Shown: positions 28,585-37,282 of the stretch, one piece after another | Position numbering within the stretch: the first letter of the stretch is position 1 | Layout: each line of letters starts with the position of its first letter | Made by a program: the position numbers and the translations under genes | Assembly (NCBI GenBank): GCA_910587485.1 | Contig: CAJUKN010000013.1 | Span: 30,440 to 94,439, forward strand | Direction of reading: 5' to 3' | DNA: 64,000 bases | Source: an uncultured Lachnospira sp. | Lineage (GTDB): Bacteria; Bacillota; Clostridia; Lachnospirales; Lachnospiraceae | The notes under the pieces: model-generated | What the model saw: only the letters and a program-made list of their open reading frames with translations | Database searches by the model: none | Told to the model about the DNA's origin: nothing

Positions 28585-30273
28585 ATGAATAGTCAAAAAA
28601 TTGAACAGCTTTTAACGGTTAGTATGAATGTTACAGATAGTGAAAGGAGAATTTCACCAGATTTGGAGGTTGGTGTAAGTACGACAGGTGAGATATGGGA
28701 GATTATTGTAAAATATAGTTCTTTATCTGATGATTTTTATTCAGATATTACAACCTCCTTTCCAGATATACAAGTATATGATTTGTTGGGGCAGTATGCT
28801 GTCTTGATTACACCAAAAGCCTATATCAATGAAATTGCCAGTAAAAAATATATTGAATTTATTGAAAAGCCAAAATTAATTCATTTTGAAATTCAAGAAG
28901 AAAAAAGTGCAAGTTGTATCTCTGCTTTGCAGCAGGGATTTGATAATCTTAATAAATTATATGGCAGAGGTACCATTGTAGCTATTATTGATACAGGAAT
29001 TGATGCGGCAAACAGTGAATTTCTTGACAGTCAAGGCAAAACAAGGATTATATCTGCATGGGACCAAGATAAAGATGCGTATTACACAAGTGATGATATC
29101 AATCGTATGATAGAACAAGGGACTGCAAATATGGATTTTGTAGGGCATGGAACGCAGGTGGCAGCGATTGCCTGCGGTAATTCAGGTGTTGCATCAAACG
29201 CTTCTATTATTGTGGTAAAAATGGGAAATAACGCAAAATTCGACAATAATCAGCCTGTCAATTCTTTTCCACGTACAACACAGTTAATGAGAGCGATTGA
29301 TTACTGTATCAGGCAAGCAGGTGCGCTCAATATGCCTATTGCAATCAATATTAGTTTTGGCAACAATTATGGCTCTCATAGAGGGGACTCCATTCTTGAA
29401 ACCTATATTAATTCCGTATGTGATATGTGGAAATGTTGTATTTGCATAGGCAGTGGAAATGAGGGACTAGGCACTATACATCATGCAGGAACGCTTCAAA
29501 ATGGTAAAGAGGAATTAGTAGAGCTTGTAGTTGGCAATTATGAGTCTTCTGTGGGAATACAAATATGGAAAGATTATTGGGAGGATTTTCAGGTTGAAAT
29601 CATTGCACCAACAGGACAAAATTTAGGTAGAATTAGCGGATTTAGCCGCATAAATCGAATGCAGCTTAACAATAATTTGGTCTTGTCATATTATGGAGAG
29701 CCTTCTCCATATAGTATGAAACAGGAGATATATATTAATATTTTATCTGAAACAGATTATATTACAACAGGCATTTGGAAATTACGATTGATTCCGTTTA
29801 AGTTGATTAATGGATATTATAATATTTGGCTAACTAATGAAAATGTAGTAAATTCAGGAACGGGATTTATTATACCAGACAGCTATGCAACTTTTACCAT
29901 ACCATCTACTGTATCCAATGCAATTACAGTAGGCGCATATGATTCTTATCGGTATTCTTATGCACCTTTCTCAGGAAGAGGCTGGGAGGGAATGCAGGGA
30001 AGCACATCTTTATTTAAACCAGATATCGTGGCTCCGGGTGTGGGGGTCAATCTAAGCACAGGTACATATGTTACAGGTACGTCATTTTCGACACCATTTG
30101 TTACAGGAGCAGCAGCATTATTAATGGAATGGGGAATTGTAAAAGGAAATGATGACTATCTTTGGGGACAAAAGGTAAAAGCGTATCTTATCAACAGTGC
30201 AAAACAGCTTCCGGGTTTTAGCAATGGTCATAATCCACTTACAGGGTGGGGCGCGCTCTGTGTAAAAATATAA
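28585..30273 (+). CDS. S8 subtilisin-like protease (Csp-like, intracellular)
   Basis: A 562-residue serine protease without a signal peptide. The triad is intact: Asp136 in IIDTGID, His188 in VGHGTQVAA and Ser500 in GTSFSTPFVTGAA; the oxyanion Asn lies in IGSGNEG. An insertion of about 160 residues between that Asn and the Ser, and the general layout, resemble clostridial Csp proteases that process spore cortex hydrolases. The role here is inferred. The last codons and stop lie inside a 35-bp sequence repeated at 32125, at the boundary of an inserted cassette. Confidence 0.85.
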   Translation: MNSQKIEQLLTVSMNVTDSERRISPDLEVGVSTTGEIWEIIVKYSSLSDDFYSDITTSFPDIQVYDLLGQYAVLITPKAYINEIASKKYIEFIEKPKLIHFEIQEEKSASCISALQQGFDNLNKLYGRGTIVAIIDTGIDAANSEFLDSQGKTRIISAWDQDKDAYYTSDDINRMIEQGTANMDFVGHGTQVAAIACGNSGVASNASIIVVKMGNNAKFDNNQPVNSFPRTTQLMRAIDYCIRQAGALNMPIAINISFGNNYGSHRGDSILETYINSVCDMWKCCICIGSGNEGLGTIHHAGTLQNGKEELVELVVGNYESSVGIQIWKDYWEDFQVEIIAPTGQNLGRISGFSRINRMQLNNNLVLSYYGEPSPYSMKQEIYINILSETDYITTGIWKLRLIPFKLINGYYNIWLTNENVVNSGTGFIIPDSYATFTIPSTVSNAITVGAYDSYRYSYAPFSGRGWEGMQGSTSLFKPDIVAPGVGVNLSTGTYVTGTSFSTPFVTGAAALLMEWGIVKGNDDYLWGQKVKAYLINSAKQLPGFSNGHNPLTGWGALCVKI

Positions 30274-30284
30274 TTTTTGGGAAT
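30250..30284 (+). repeat. 35-bp direct repeat, left copy
   Basis: Identical over 35 bp to 32125-32159. It contains the last six codons and the stop of the S8 protease gene plus 11 bases beyond. The two copies bracket the ATPase/RloB-like gene pair, as expected for an insertion that duplicated, or recombined through, the 3' end of the protease gene. Confidence 0.9.
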
Positions 30285-30311
30285 TAAAAACGTATATCAT
30301 GTAAATAAATG

Positions 30312-30339
30312 TTGATTTTTGCTTCTAATTGGGTATAAT
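30312..30339 (+). promoter_or_regulatory. Sigma-A-type promoter of the ATPase/RloB-like cassette
   Basis: TTGATT (30312-30317) and TATAAT (30334-30339) are separated by 16 bp, about 50 bp before the ATPase start. It lies inside the segment bracketed by the direct repeats, so the cassette carries its own promoter. Confidence 0.6.
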
Positions 30340-30389
30340 TTAACTATAAAAACATGAATTTTAAAATAAGCTACAATATGGAGGTCAAT

Positions 30390-31547
30390 ATGAAAATTTT
30401 AAAATTAACATTAGAAGGGTTACCACATTTTAATGGTATATTAGATATAGATTTTATAGCAAAACAAAGAGTTAATGAAGACGATAAAGAACAACTTTAT
30501 AATGTTTTTTCAAAAGTTTATATAAATCAAGTAATTGCATTTGTTGGTATTAATGCATCAGGAAAAACTACAATATTAAAAGTCATTTCATTTGTTATGA
30601 AGATGTTGAAAAATGAATCCATAAATAATAGTCAATCAAAAGAAGTTTTAAGCGATTTAGAAAACAATCAGAAAGTGATAATTACATCATATTTTTGTGA
30701 TAATGAGTTTGTAAATAAATTACAGACGGTTATTGGAAAAGAAATAAATACTGTAGATAACAGTGAAAAATTTATTATTTTAGATGAAAGCTTATGGTCA
30801 AAAAAAATTAGTAAAATAAAAACAAAAAAGAGTTTATTTGAGTTTAAAGATTCCGATTTAAAACAGAAAAGAAATCAAGATGAACAATATTTAATGAATG
30901 ATATTAGTATTATAATCGCTATAAATAAAAAAAATAATATGTCTTTTTTTGTTTGTGATATGTTAAGCTGGACAGACCATAATATGATAAATGTTTTAGG
31001 GCAATTTCCAAAAGAACTTTTAATTTTTTTAGATCCTAGCATAGAGTATCTTCAATGTCATATGAAAGAGAAAAAGTTTGATATTCGATTGAAATTTTAC
31101 GGAAAAAATGAAGTGATTATTAATAGTCCACATATGCTTGCAAATTATCTTTCATCAGGAACAATAAAAGGATTAGGTGTATTTATGAATGCTTGCTTTG
31201 CATTTATTGAAGGTGGATATTTAATTATTGATGAGATAGAAAATCATTTTAATAGAGAGATTGTTGCTACATTGATTCGGTTTTTTATGGATTCAAAAGT
31301 AAATAAAAATGGAGCAACACTTGTATTTTCAACGCATTATTCAGAATTGTTAGACGAATTTGATAGGAATGACAGTATTTATATTGTTAGAAATAAAAAT
31401 GGAATTACTGCAAAAAATTTGTCCACTATTTTAAATAGAAATGATATTAAAAAGAGTGAAGTATATGATAGTAATTATCTAGGAGGCACAGTTCCTGTAT
31501 ATGAGGCATATATGGCATTAAAAAAAGTTCTAATGAGTGTAGAGTAA
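30390..31547 (+). CDS. AAA/ABC-type ATPase of a RloA/AbiLi-like pair
   Basis: A 385-residue ATPase of the SMC/OLD-related AAA class found in abortive-infection systems. It begins MKILKLTLEGLPHFNG, with Walker A VGINASGKTT near residue 52-60, Walker B YLIIDEIENH near 277 and the sensor-like VFSTHYSELLDEF, then an RNKNG turn typical of this class. The start at 30390 follows GGAGG at 5 nt; the longer frame from 30354 would contain it. The partner gene starts 13 bp later. Its function as a phage sensor is inferred from family and pairing. Confidence 0.8.
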   Translation: MKILKLTLEGLPHFNGILDIDFIAKQRVNEDDKEQLYNVFSKVYINQVIAFVGINASGKTTILKVISFVMKMLKNESINNSQSKEVLSDLENNQKVIITSYFCDNEFVNKLQTVIGKEINTVDNSEKFIILDESLWSKKISKIKTKKSLFEFKDSDLKQKRNQDEQYLMNDISIIIAINKKNNMSFFVCDMLSWTDHNMINVLGQFPKELLIFLDPSIEYLQCHMKEKKFDIRLKFYGKNEVIINSPHMLANYLSSGTIKGLGVFMNACFAFIEGGYLIIDEIENHFNREIVATLIRFFMDSKVNKNGATLVFSTHYSELLDEFDRNDSIYIVRNKNGITAKNLSTILNRNDIKKSEVYDSNYLGGTVPVYEAYMALKKVLMSVE

Positions 31548-31560
31548 GGGAGACTTTTGT

Positions 31561-32085
31561 ATGAACTATATCGCATGTATTTGTGAAGGCGGTGCTGAAA
31601 GGGCTATATTGGATTTGTTACTTGACAATCATAAATTAAAATTTGAACGAGAAGACTTAATTGAAGAAGAAATATTAAGATGTAGAAGCGCAAAGGAATT
31701 TGAAAATAAATATTTAAGAAAAAGTTATAAAGAAAAAATTACTATTTATAGGATTTTAGATTCGCGCAGTGAAAAATTTAATTTGAGCAAGGCATATGTG
31801 AATAAAGTAGATGTTAAGAATGTAATCACCGCTCCAGAAATAGAAATGCTTATTATTCATAGTGAAGATAAGTATAAAGAATATAAAAATGAGGAAAGAA
31901 AAAATCACAATTTAAAGCCTAGTACTTATTGTAAAACAAAATTAAGATATAAAAATGTCAAGAGTTATGAATTTGTTAAAAAATATTTTTCGGATATACA
32001 GATTTTAATAAATGTTTTAACAACATATCACAGTAAGTCAAAAATTCCTAAAGATGAAATGTCTATATGGGATTTGTTAAAATAA
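31561..32085 (+). CDS. RloB/TOPRIM-like partner protein of the ATPase
   Basis: A 174-residue protein whose start, YIACICEGGAERAILDLLL, fits the glutamate motif of TOPRIM/RloB-like proteins. IYRILDSRSEKF may hold the reduced acidic motif, and ITAPEIEMLIIHSE corresponds to the F/I-E-x-W-L-L-H block of RloB. The canonical DxD is not evident, so catalytic competence is uncertain. It lies 13 bp after the ATPase with GGGAGA as ribosome-binding site, as in RloAB and AbiL two-gene systems. I infer an effector nuclease or RNA-acting protein. Confidence 0.6.
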   Translation: MNYIACICEGGAERAILDLLLDNHKLKFEREDLIEEEILRCRSAKEFENKYLRKSYKEKITIYRILDSRSEKFNLSKAYVNKVDVKNVITAPEIEMLIIHSEDKYKEYKNEERKNHNLKPSTYCKTKLRYKNVKSYEFVKKYFSDIQILINVLTTYHSKSKIPKDEMSIWDLLK

Positions 32086-32124
32086 AAATATAGTTTGTGG
32101 TTATAACTTGACATCAGTGGGAAA

Positions 32125-32159
32125 GGCGCGCTCTGTGTAAAAATATAATTTTTGGGAAT
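32125..32159 (+). repeat. 35-bp direct repeat, right copy
   Basis: Exact copy of 30250-30284, lying 40 bp after the RloB-like gene in non-coding DNA. Here the coding sense of the repeat is lost because no protease frame precedes it, so the left copy is the original and this one is the junction product. Confidence 0.9.
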
Positions 32160-32334
32160 ACTATTTGTTGCATAAAAATAGGAAGTATGCTATATATTTA
32201 TATAATTGTCTATGGCAGCAAAAGAAATGTTTAAATCTTGCAGTATTTGCCAATATGCTTTCAGCCAAAAGCGGCTGGCATGACATTTGGCTTATGCCTG
32301 CAAAAATAAAAGGATGGATTGTGAGGTAATGATA

Positions 32335-32634
32335 ATGATAATTACAAGTAATAATTATGATGAGGAAGTAACAAAAAGTGATAAGCCTGTCTTATTGGAT
32401 TTTTGGTCTGAAGGATGTATGCCATGCAAAATGTTTGCATCTGTGTTAGAGCAGTTTGAAAAAGAACATCCAGAAATTAAAGTTGGAAAAGTAAATGTAA
32501 ACGATGAGATGAGTCTTGCACAAAAATACAATATTGAGTTTGTTCCAACTATTGTATTGATTAAAGATGGACAGGTCGTTTCAACAGAAGTTGGATTTCG
32601 TGAAAAAGGGCAGTTAGAGGACTTATGTAAGTAA
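32335..32634 (+). CDS. Thioredoxin-like protein with CMPC active site
   Basis: A 99-residue cytoplasmic thioredoxin fold: DKPVLLDFWSEGCMPCKMF contains the redox pair with Met-Pro between the cysteines instead of the canonical Gly-Pro, and the cis-proline loop EFVPTIVLIKDG is conserved. The dipeptide change usually shifts redox potential. The ATG at 32335 is favoured because GAGGT lies 7 nt before it; ATG at 32329 would be 1 nt away. The 200-bp upstream gap holds the right direct repeat and a short CAGCC/GGCTG hairpin. RNase HI follows after 57 bp. Confidence 0.85.
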   Translation: MIITSNNYDEEVTKSDKPVLLDFWSEGCMPCKMFASVLEQFEKEHPEIKVGKVNVNDEMSLAQKYNIEFVPTIVLIKDGQVVSTEVGFREKGQLEDLCK

Positions 32635-32691
32635 AAAAAGTTATATAGTGAAAGTTCATTATATAAAAGCGGCATAGAAATGAGGAATTAT

Positions 32692-33294
32692 ATGGCAACA
32701 AAGTTTTATGCAGTTCGTGTTGGAAAAGTTCCTGGAATATATACATCTTGGAATGATTGCAAAGCAGTAGTACATGGCTATCCAGCGGCAGAATATAAAA
32801 GTTTTAGCGATAGACAAGAAGCACAAAAATATATTGATTTTAATAAAAATAAAGAATTAATAAATGATAGCGAGAATAGTGCATATGCGTATGTAGACGG
32901 TTCATATAATCAATCAACAAATACGTATGGATATGGCGGATTTATAAAATATGCTTCTAAAATGGAAAAATTTAGCGGCAGTGGCAATGATAAAGAAATG
33001 GTATCAATGAGAAATGTTGCAGGAGAAATTTTAGGAAGTATGGCAGCCATAAAAAGGGCAGTTGAATTAAAACTGCCCTCAATTAATATTTATTATGATT
33101 ATATGGGAATTGAAAAGTGGGCAATAGGAGAGTGGAAACGTAATAAAAAAGGAACAATAGCCTATTATGATTACATTCAAACGGTGAAAGATAAGATTGT
33201 GATAAATTTTATAAAGGTAAAAGGTCATTCAGGTATTGAAGGTAATGAGGAGGCAGACAAACTGGCAAAGTTGGCTGTAGGAATTAAAGAATAA
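32692..33294 (+). CDS. rnhA: Ribonuclease HI with N-terminal hybrid-binding domain
   Basis: A 200-residue protein with an N-terminal viroplasmin-like RNA:DNA hybrid-binding domain (about 2-45; KFYAVRVGKVPGIYTSW and GYPAAEYKSF) and a C-terminal RNase HI domain (about 65-198). Catalytic acids are visible in AYVDGSYN, AGEILGSM, YYDYMGIEKW and GNEEADKLA. It removes RNA from hybrids such as R-loops and primers. The start at 32692 has GAGGA upstream. Its stop lies at the beginning of a leader block shared with the S8 protease gene. Confidence 0.95.
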   Translation: MATKFYAVRVGKVPGIYTSWNDCKAVVHGYPAAEYKSFSDRQEAQKYIDFNKNKELINDSENSAYAYVDGSYNQSTNTYGYGGFIKYASKMEKFSGSGNDKEMVSMRNVAGEILGSMAAIKRAVELKLPSINIYYDYMGIEKWAIGEWKRNKKGTIAYYDYIQTVKDKIVINFIKVKGHSGIEGNEEADKLAKLAVGIKE

Positions 33295-33326
33295 TTCCTG
33301 CATTGCACTTTGGAATGGAGGATTAA

Positions 33327-33920
33327 ATGGAATTTACAATATTACATTGGTTTGCAAGCCTGCATAATGCAGTGCTGAATCCAATTATGTATGGATTTAC
33401 TATGCTTGGTGAAGCTGGGATATTATGGATTATTTTAGCCCTATTAGGATTTACAATACTTCCTAAAAAATATCGTAAAGTTGCACTTACTATGACCATT
33501 GCACTTATGTTGTCAGTAATTATGTGTAATGGTATTATGAAAAATTTATTTCATAGGGTTCGACCATTTATACAAGACCCAACGCTTGTTGAAACGGAAT
33601 TGTTTGGTATATTTTCAACAATTTATGATTGGTCGTTTCCATCAGGACATACATCCGCTTCTTTTGCAGCAGCGTTGGCATGTTTTATGTGGTACAAAAA
33701 AGAAGGAATAACCATGATTGTTATAGCAGCTATAATATCTCTATCCAGATTATATCTTACCGTTCATTTTCCTACCGATGTGTTGGTAAGTTTTATACTT
33801 GGCAGTTTATATGGAATTTTATCTTATTACATAGTAAAATTTTTGATGAAAAAATTTCCAAAAATAAAACAAATATTTGAAGATGGAAAATCATATAAAA
33901 TTCTTTTTTCAAAGTCATAA
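33327..33920 (+). CDS. PAP2-family membrane phosphatase
   Basis: A 197-residue membrane protein with five to six hydrophobic helices. The phosphatase motifs are KNLFHRVRP (C1), FPSGHTSASF (C2) and SRLYLTVHFPTDV (C3) with both catalytic histidines. Members dephosphorylate undecaprenyl pyrophosphate or lipid phosphates; which one cannot be told from sequence. GGAGG precedes the ATG within a leader that resembles that of the S8 protease gene. Confidence 0.92.
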   Translation: MEFTILHWFASLHNAVLNPIMYGFTMLGEAGILWIILALLGFTILPKKYRKVALTMTIALMLSVIMCNGIMKNLFHRVRPFIQDPTLVETELFGIFSTIYDWSFPSGHTSASFAAALACFMWYKKEGITMIVIAAIISLSRLYLTVHFPTDVLVSFILGSLYGILSYYIVKFLMKKFPKIKQIFEDGKSYKILFSKS

Positions 33921-33967
33921 ATATTTTTAGAAAAAATAAGATTAAATAAATGCTTTGACTTGTGCAG

Positions 33968-33995
33968 AAGCGTCACAAATTTTCTTAATGCGACA
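33968..33995 (+). repeat. Leader block shared with the S8 protease leader
   Basis: AAGCGTCACAAAT and ATGCGACA occur here (33968-33980, 33988-33995) and, with similar spacing, at 28492-28504 and 28513-28520. Both lie upstream of a start codon. The remaining part of the 28.5-kb leader (AATTCCT ... GGAATGGRGGATT) recurs instead at 33293-33324. Confidence 0.6.
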
Positions 33996-34040
33996 GTTTT
34001 ATTTTTTCTTAGTATAGAACGCTTCAGAATGAGAGGAACT

Positions 34041-34883
34041 ATGTTTGATGTTATTGTTGATGCGTTAATGGACAGTATAAAATTGCTGCCTTTTTTATTT
34101 TTAGCTTATCTTGCAATGGAATATCTGGAGCATAGCACAACTGATAAGACCAAAAAAATGATTAAAAATTCAGGGAAGGCAGGTCCGCTTTTGGGTGCTG
34201 TTTTGGGTGCATTTCCTCAATGTGGGTTCTCTGCTGCTGCCTCCAATCTGTATGCAGGCAGAGTTATTACATTAGGTACATTAATTGCAATTTATCTGTC
34301 AACATCTGATGAGATGCTTCCAGTATTATTATCGGAAAAGGTGTCTATTAAAATTATACTTGAATTGATTGCAATTAAGGTAGTAATAGGTATGGTTGCA
34401 GGTATGGTATTGGATTTATTCGTAAAAAAAGACAAGGGCAATATAAAGATTTCTGAAAAAATTGGCAATATATGTGACCATGCACACTGTCATTGTGATA
34501 AAAGTATACTAAAATCATCATTAAAACATACGATTGTGATATTTGCGTATATTCTTGTGATAACGTTGGTTTTAAACAGCATTATTTTCTTTATTGGAGA
34601 GGATACATTAGCCAATTTAATATTAAATAGACCTATTATCGGACCTATCATTGCCTCATTGGTTGGACTGATACCAAATTGTGCATCCAGTGTTGTTATT
34701 ACGAAATTATATGTAGAAGGCTTAATGTCAGCAGGCACAGTGATTGCAGGACTATTGTCAGGTGCAGGCGTAGGGCTTTTGGTATTGTTTAAGGAAAATA
34801 GAAAAATAAAAGAAAATATAAAGATAGTAGGGCTTTTATATATCATAGGAGTAGTTAGTGGTATTGTAATTGATTTTATATAA
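34041..34883 (+). CDS. Putative metal/arsenic permease (ArsP_2/putative manganese transporter family)
   Basis: A 280-residue polytopic membrane protein with two homologous halves of four to five helices. Each half has a conserved loop: GAFPQCGFSAAASNLYAGRV in the first and GLIPNCASSVVITKLYVEG in the second. A histidine/cysteine-rich central cytosolic loop, CDHAHCHCDK, could bind metal. This matches the family annotated as putative arsenic efflux or manganese transporter. The start at 34041 follows GAGAGGA. It stands alone before the sugar cluster; the substrate is unproven. Confidence 0.8.
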   Translation: MFDVIVDALMDSIKLLPFLFLAYLAMEYLEHSTTDKTKKMIKNSGKAGPLLGAVLGAFPQCGFSAAASNLYAGRVITLGTLIAIYLSTSDEMLPVLLSEKVSIKIILELIAIKVVIGMVAGMVLDLFVKKDKGNIKISEKIGNICDHAHCHCDKSILKSSLKHTIVIFAYILVITLVLNSIIFFIGEDTLANLILNRPIIGPIIASLVGLIPNCASSVVITKLYVEGLMSAGTVIAGLLSGAGVGLLVLFKENRKIKENIKIVGLLYIIGVVSGIVIDFI

Positions 34884-34959
34884 TCACTTTAATAAAACAA
34901 CTTTACAAAAGATGGATACAATAGTATTATATAAGTATTAAAAATAGGAGGTTGATTTA

Positions 34960-35571
34960 TTGGATATTAAGACAATTGATGATGCATGTTTTTTGCAGTA
35001 TGGACGTGTTATTACAGATGTTGATGTGAGTGAACTGATGGACAAGATGCAAAATACACCACTTCCTGATGATGTAATATATATTCCATCAGATAATGAT
35101 TTGGAAAGTACGGAAGTTTATGGTATTTTTTCAGATAGCGTCTATGGACAAATGCCCATACAGATTGGCTATTGTAATGGACATAATGCAAAGCTGAATG
35201 CACTGGAATATCATAGAAGTTCTGAAATCAATGTAGCAGTTACTGATATGATACTGATATTAGGCAAACAGCAGGATATCACCAAAGACTATACATATGA
35301 TACTAGTCTTGCAGAGGCATTTATGGTTCCAAAGGGAACAGTTCTTGAAGTATATGCGACAACATTACATTATGCGCCTTGTGGAGTTGATGGACAAGGA
35401 TTTCGATGTGTTGTGGTGCTGCCAAAGGGAACAAACTATGATAGTAAGCCACAGACAGCAACAAAAGAAGATAAGCTGTTAGCTGCAACAAACAAATGGC
35501 TTATCGCGCACCAAGAGGCAGAAATAAAAGGTGCTTTTAATGGGCTGATAGGTGAAAATTTGTCTGTATAA
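34960..35571 (+). CDS. DUF4867-family protein of the pentose cluster
   Basis: A 203-residue cytoplasmic protein beginning with TTG after AGGAGG. The beta-rich sequence with ALEYHRSSEINVAV, FMVPKGTVLEVYATTLHYAPC and FRCVVVLPKGTN reads as a cupin, with candidate metal ligands His and Glu in YHRSSE and the later His of LHYAP. Function is not established. Its position directly before a sugar isomerase and xylulokinase suggests an aldose-handling role such as isomerisation, epimerisation or mutarotation. Confidence 0.72.
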   Translation: MDIKTIDDACFLQYGRVITDVDVSELMDKMQNTPLPDDVIYIPSDNDLESTEVYGIFSDSVYGQMPIQIGYCNGHNAKLNALEYHRSSEINVAVTDMILILGKQQDITKDYTYDTSLAEAFMVPKGTVLEVYATTLHYAPCGVDGQGFRCVVVLPKGTNYDSKPQTATKEDKLLAATNKWLIAHQEAEIKGAFNGLIGENLSV

Positions 35572-35651
35572 GACAAATTATGCAATGGATAGCTGCGCAT
35601 CCATGTTAAAATGAATATGAATTAAAAAATAGCCGCAGCATGGAGGAAAAA

Positions 35652-37136
35652 ATGAATAATATGCCAGAAATGAAGATTGGAATTGTTGCGGTAAGCCGTG
35701 ATTGTTTCCCAGAAAGTTTATCTGTCACAAGAAGACAGAATCTTGTTAAGGCTTATACACAAAAGTATGACGCTGCTGAGATTTATGAATGTCCAGTTTG
35801 TATTGTAGAGAGTGAAATTCATATGATGCAGGCTCTTGAAGATATCAAGAGAGCGGGCTGTAATGGATTGTGTGTATATTTAGGAAATTTTGGTCCAGAA
35901 ATATCAGAGACGATGCTTGCAAAATATTTTGATGGTCCAAAGATGTTTGTAGCAGCAGCAGAAGAGACTTCTGAAAATGGTGGACTCATTCAAGGACGTG
36001 GCGATGCATACTGTGGTATGTTAAATGCAAGCTATAACCTTAAGTTAAGAAATGTCAATGCATACATACCAGATTATCCTGTTGGTACAGCAGAAGAATG
36101 TGCAGATATGATACATGAGTTTGTACCAATAGCAAAGGCAGTATATGCTTTACAAAATTTAAAGATAATCAGTTTTGGTCCAAGACCAACCAACTTCCTT
36201 GCTTGTAATGCTCCAATTAAGCAGCTTTTTAATTTAGGTGTTGAGATAGAAGAAAATTCAGAACTTGATTTATTTGAATCCTTTAATAATCATGCAAATG
36301 ACGAGAGAATCCCAAGTGTTGTTGAAGATATGGCAAAAGAACTTGGCAATGGCAACAAAAAGCCAGAGATTTTAAATAAACTTGCACAGTATGAACTTAC
36401 ACTTCTTGATTGGATTGAAGCACATAGAGGTTCAAGAAAATATGTTGCTGTTGCAGGTAAGTGCTGGCCAGCATTCCAGACACAGTTTGGCTGTGTTCCT
36501 TGTTATGTCAATTCAAGACTTACTCAGATGGGCATCCCTGTTTCATGTGAGGTTGATATTTATGGTGCATTAAGTGAATTTATTGGAACAGTAATCAGTA
36601 ATGATACGGTTACACTTCTTGATATTAATAATTCCGTTCCAGCCGACATATACAACAATGATATTGCTGGTAAGTTTGAATACACACAAAAAGATACATT
36701 TATGGGCTTCCACTGCGGCAATACAGCTTCAAGCAAGTTGTCATTCTGCGAGATGAAAAACCAGATGATTATGGCAAGAAGCCTTCCAGAAGAAGTTACA
36801 AATGGTACACTTGAAGGTGACATTATTCCGGGCGATATTACATTTTTCAGACTTCAAAGCACAGCTGATGGCGAGTTAAGAGCATATATTGCTCATGGTG
36901 AGGTACTTCCAGTGCCAACAAGGTCGTTTGGTGCAATTGGTATCTTTGCAATTCCTGAAATGGGACGTTTTTATAGACATTGGTTGATTGAAAAGAATTT
37001 CCCACATCATGGTGCAGTTGCTTTCGGTCATTTTGGTAAAGCGTTGTTTGACTTATTTAAGTATATCGGCGTTGAGGAGATTGGATTTAACCAGCCAGCA
37101 GGTATGCTTTACAAAACGGAGAATCCATTTTCATAA
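35652..37136 (+). CDS. L-fucose/L-arabinose isomerase-family aldose isomerase
   Basis: A 494-residue protein of the L-fucose isomerase fold, starting after GGAGG at 35652. It shows the N-terminal Rossmann-like domain (KIGIVAVSRDCFP), AGKCWPAFQTQFGCVPCYVNS with the catalytic metal-binding region CEVDIYG, and MGFHCGNTASS followed by the C-terminal barrel domain ending HHGAVAFGHFGKAL. Members convert aldoses to ketoses. With xylulokinase next door the product is probably a ketopentose, but the natural sugar cannot be read from sequence. Confidence 0.85.
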   Translation: MNNMPEMKIGIVAVSRDCFPESLSVTRRQNLVKAYTQKYDAAEIYECPVCIVESEIHMMQALEDIKRAGCNGLCVYLGNFGPEISETMLAKYFDGPKMFVAAAEETSENGGLIQGRGDAYCGMLNASYNLKLRNVNAYIPDYPVGTAEECADMIHEFVPIAKAVYALQNLKIISFGPRPTNFLACNAPIKQLFNLGVEIEENSELDLFESFNNHANDERIPSVVEDMAKELGNGNKKPEILNKLAQYELTLLDWIEAHRGSRKYVAVAGKCWPAFQTQFGCVPCYVNSRLTQMGIPVSCEVDIYGALSEFIGTVISNDTVTLLDINNSVPADIYNNDIAGKFEYTQKDTFMGFHCGNTASSKLSFCEMKNQMIMARSLPEEVTNGTLEGDIIPGDITFFRLQSTADGELRAYIAHGEVLPVPTRSFGAIGIFAIPEMGRFYRHWLIEKNFPHHGAVAFGHFGKALFDLFKYIGVEEIGFNQPAGMLYKTENPFS

Positions 37137-37228
37137 AAAATTTTTATAATGAAGACAAGTTTTGTTAATGAAGACAAGTGAAAAGTCAACAATATAAAAG
37201 AAATTGAAAGCTAAATAAAATTGAACTG

Positions 37229-37277
37229 GCAAGTTTGGATAGTAGTCCAAACTTGCAGGTTGAGCAAAAATGGAGGA
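37229..37277 (+). repeat. Hairpin plus ribosome-binding-site module (copy at xylB)
   Basis: GCAAGTTTGGA (37229-37239) pairs perfectly with TCCAAACTTGC (37246-37256), and the 3' arm leads directly into GAGCAAAAATGGAGGA, the xylB ribosome-binding site. The 3' 29 bp match 22542-22570 at 24 positions. A 13-bp direct repeat AATGAAGACAAGT also lies upstream at 37148 and 37167. Confidence 0.6.
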
Positions 37278-37282
37278 TTTTT

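Noticed and set aside
28401..28592. 63-residue open frame in the S8 protease leader
   Set aside because: It runs through several perfect inverted repeats and overlaps the real start; the reading is explained by hairpins.
30285..32124. Insertion sequence or integron as carrier of the ATPase/RloB-like cassette
   Set aside because: There is no transposase or integrase gene and no terminal inverted repeat; only the 35-bp direct repeats are seen.
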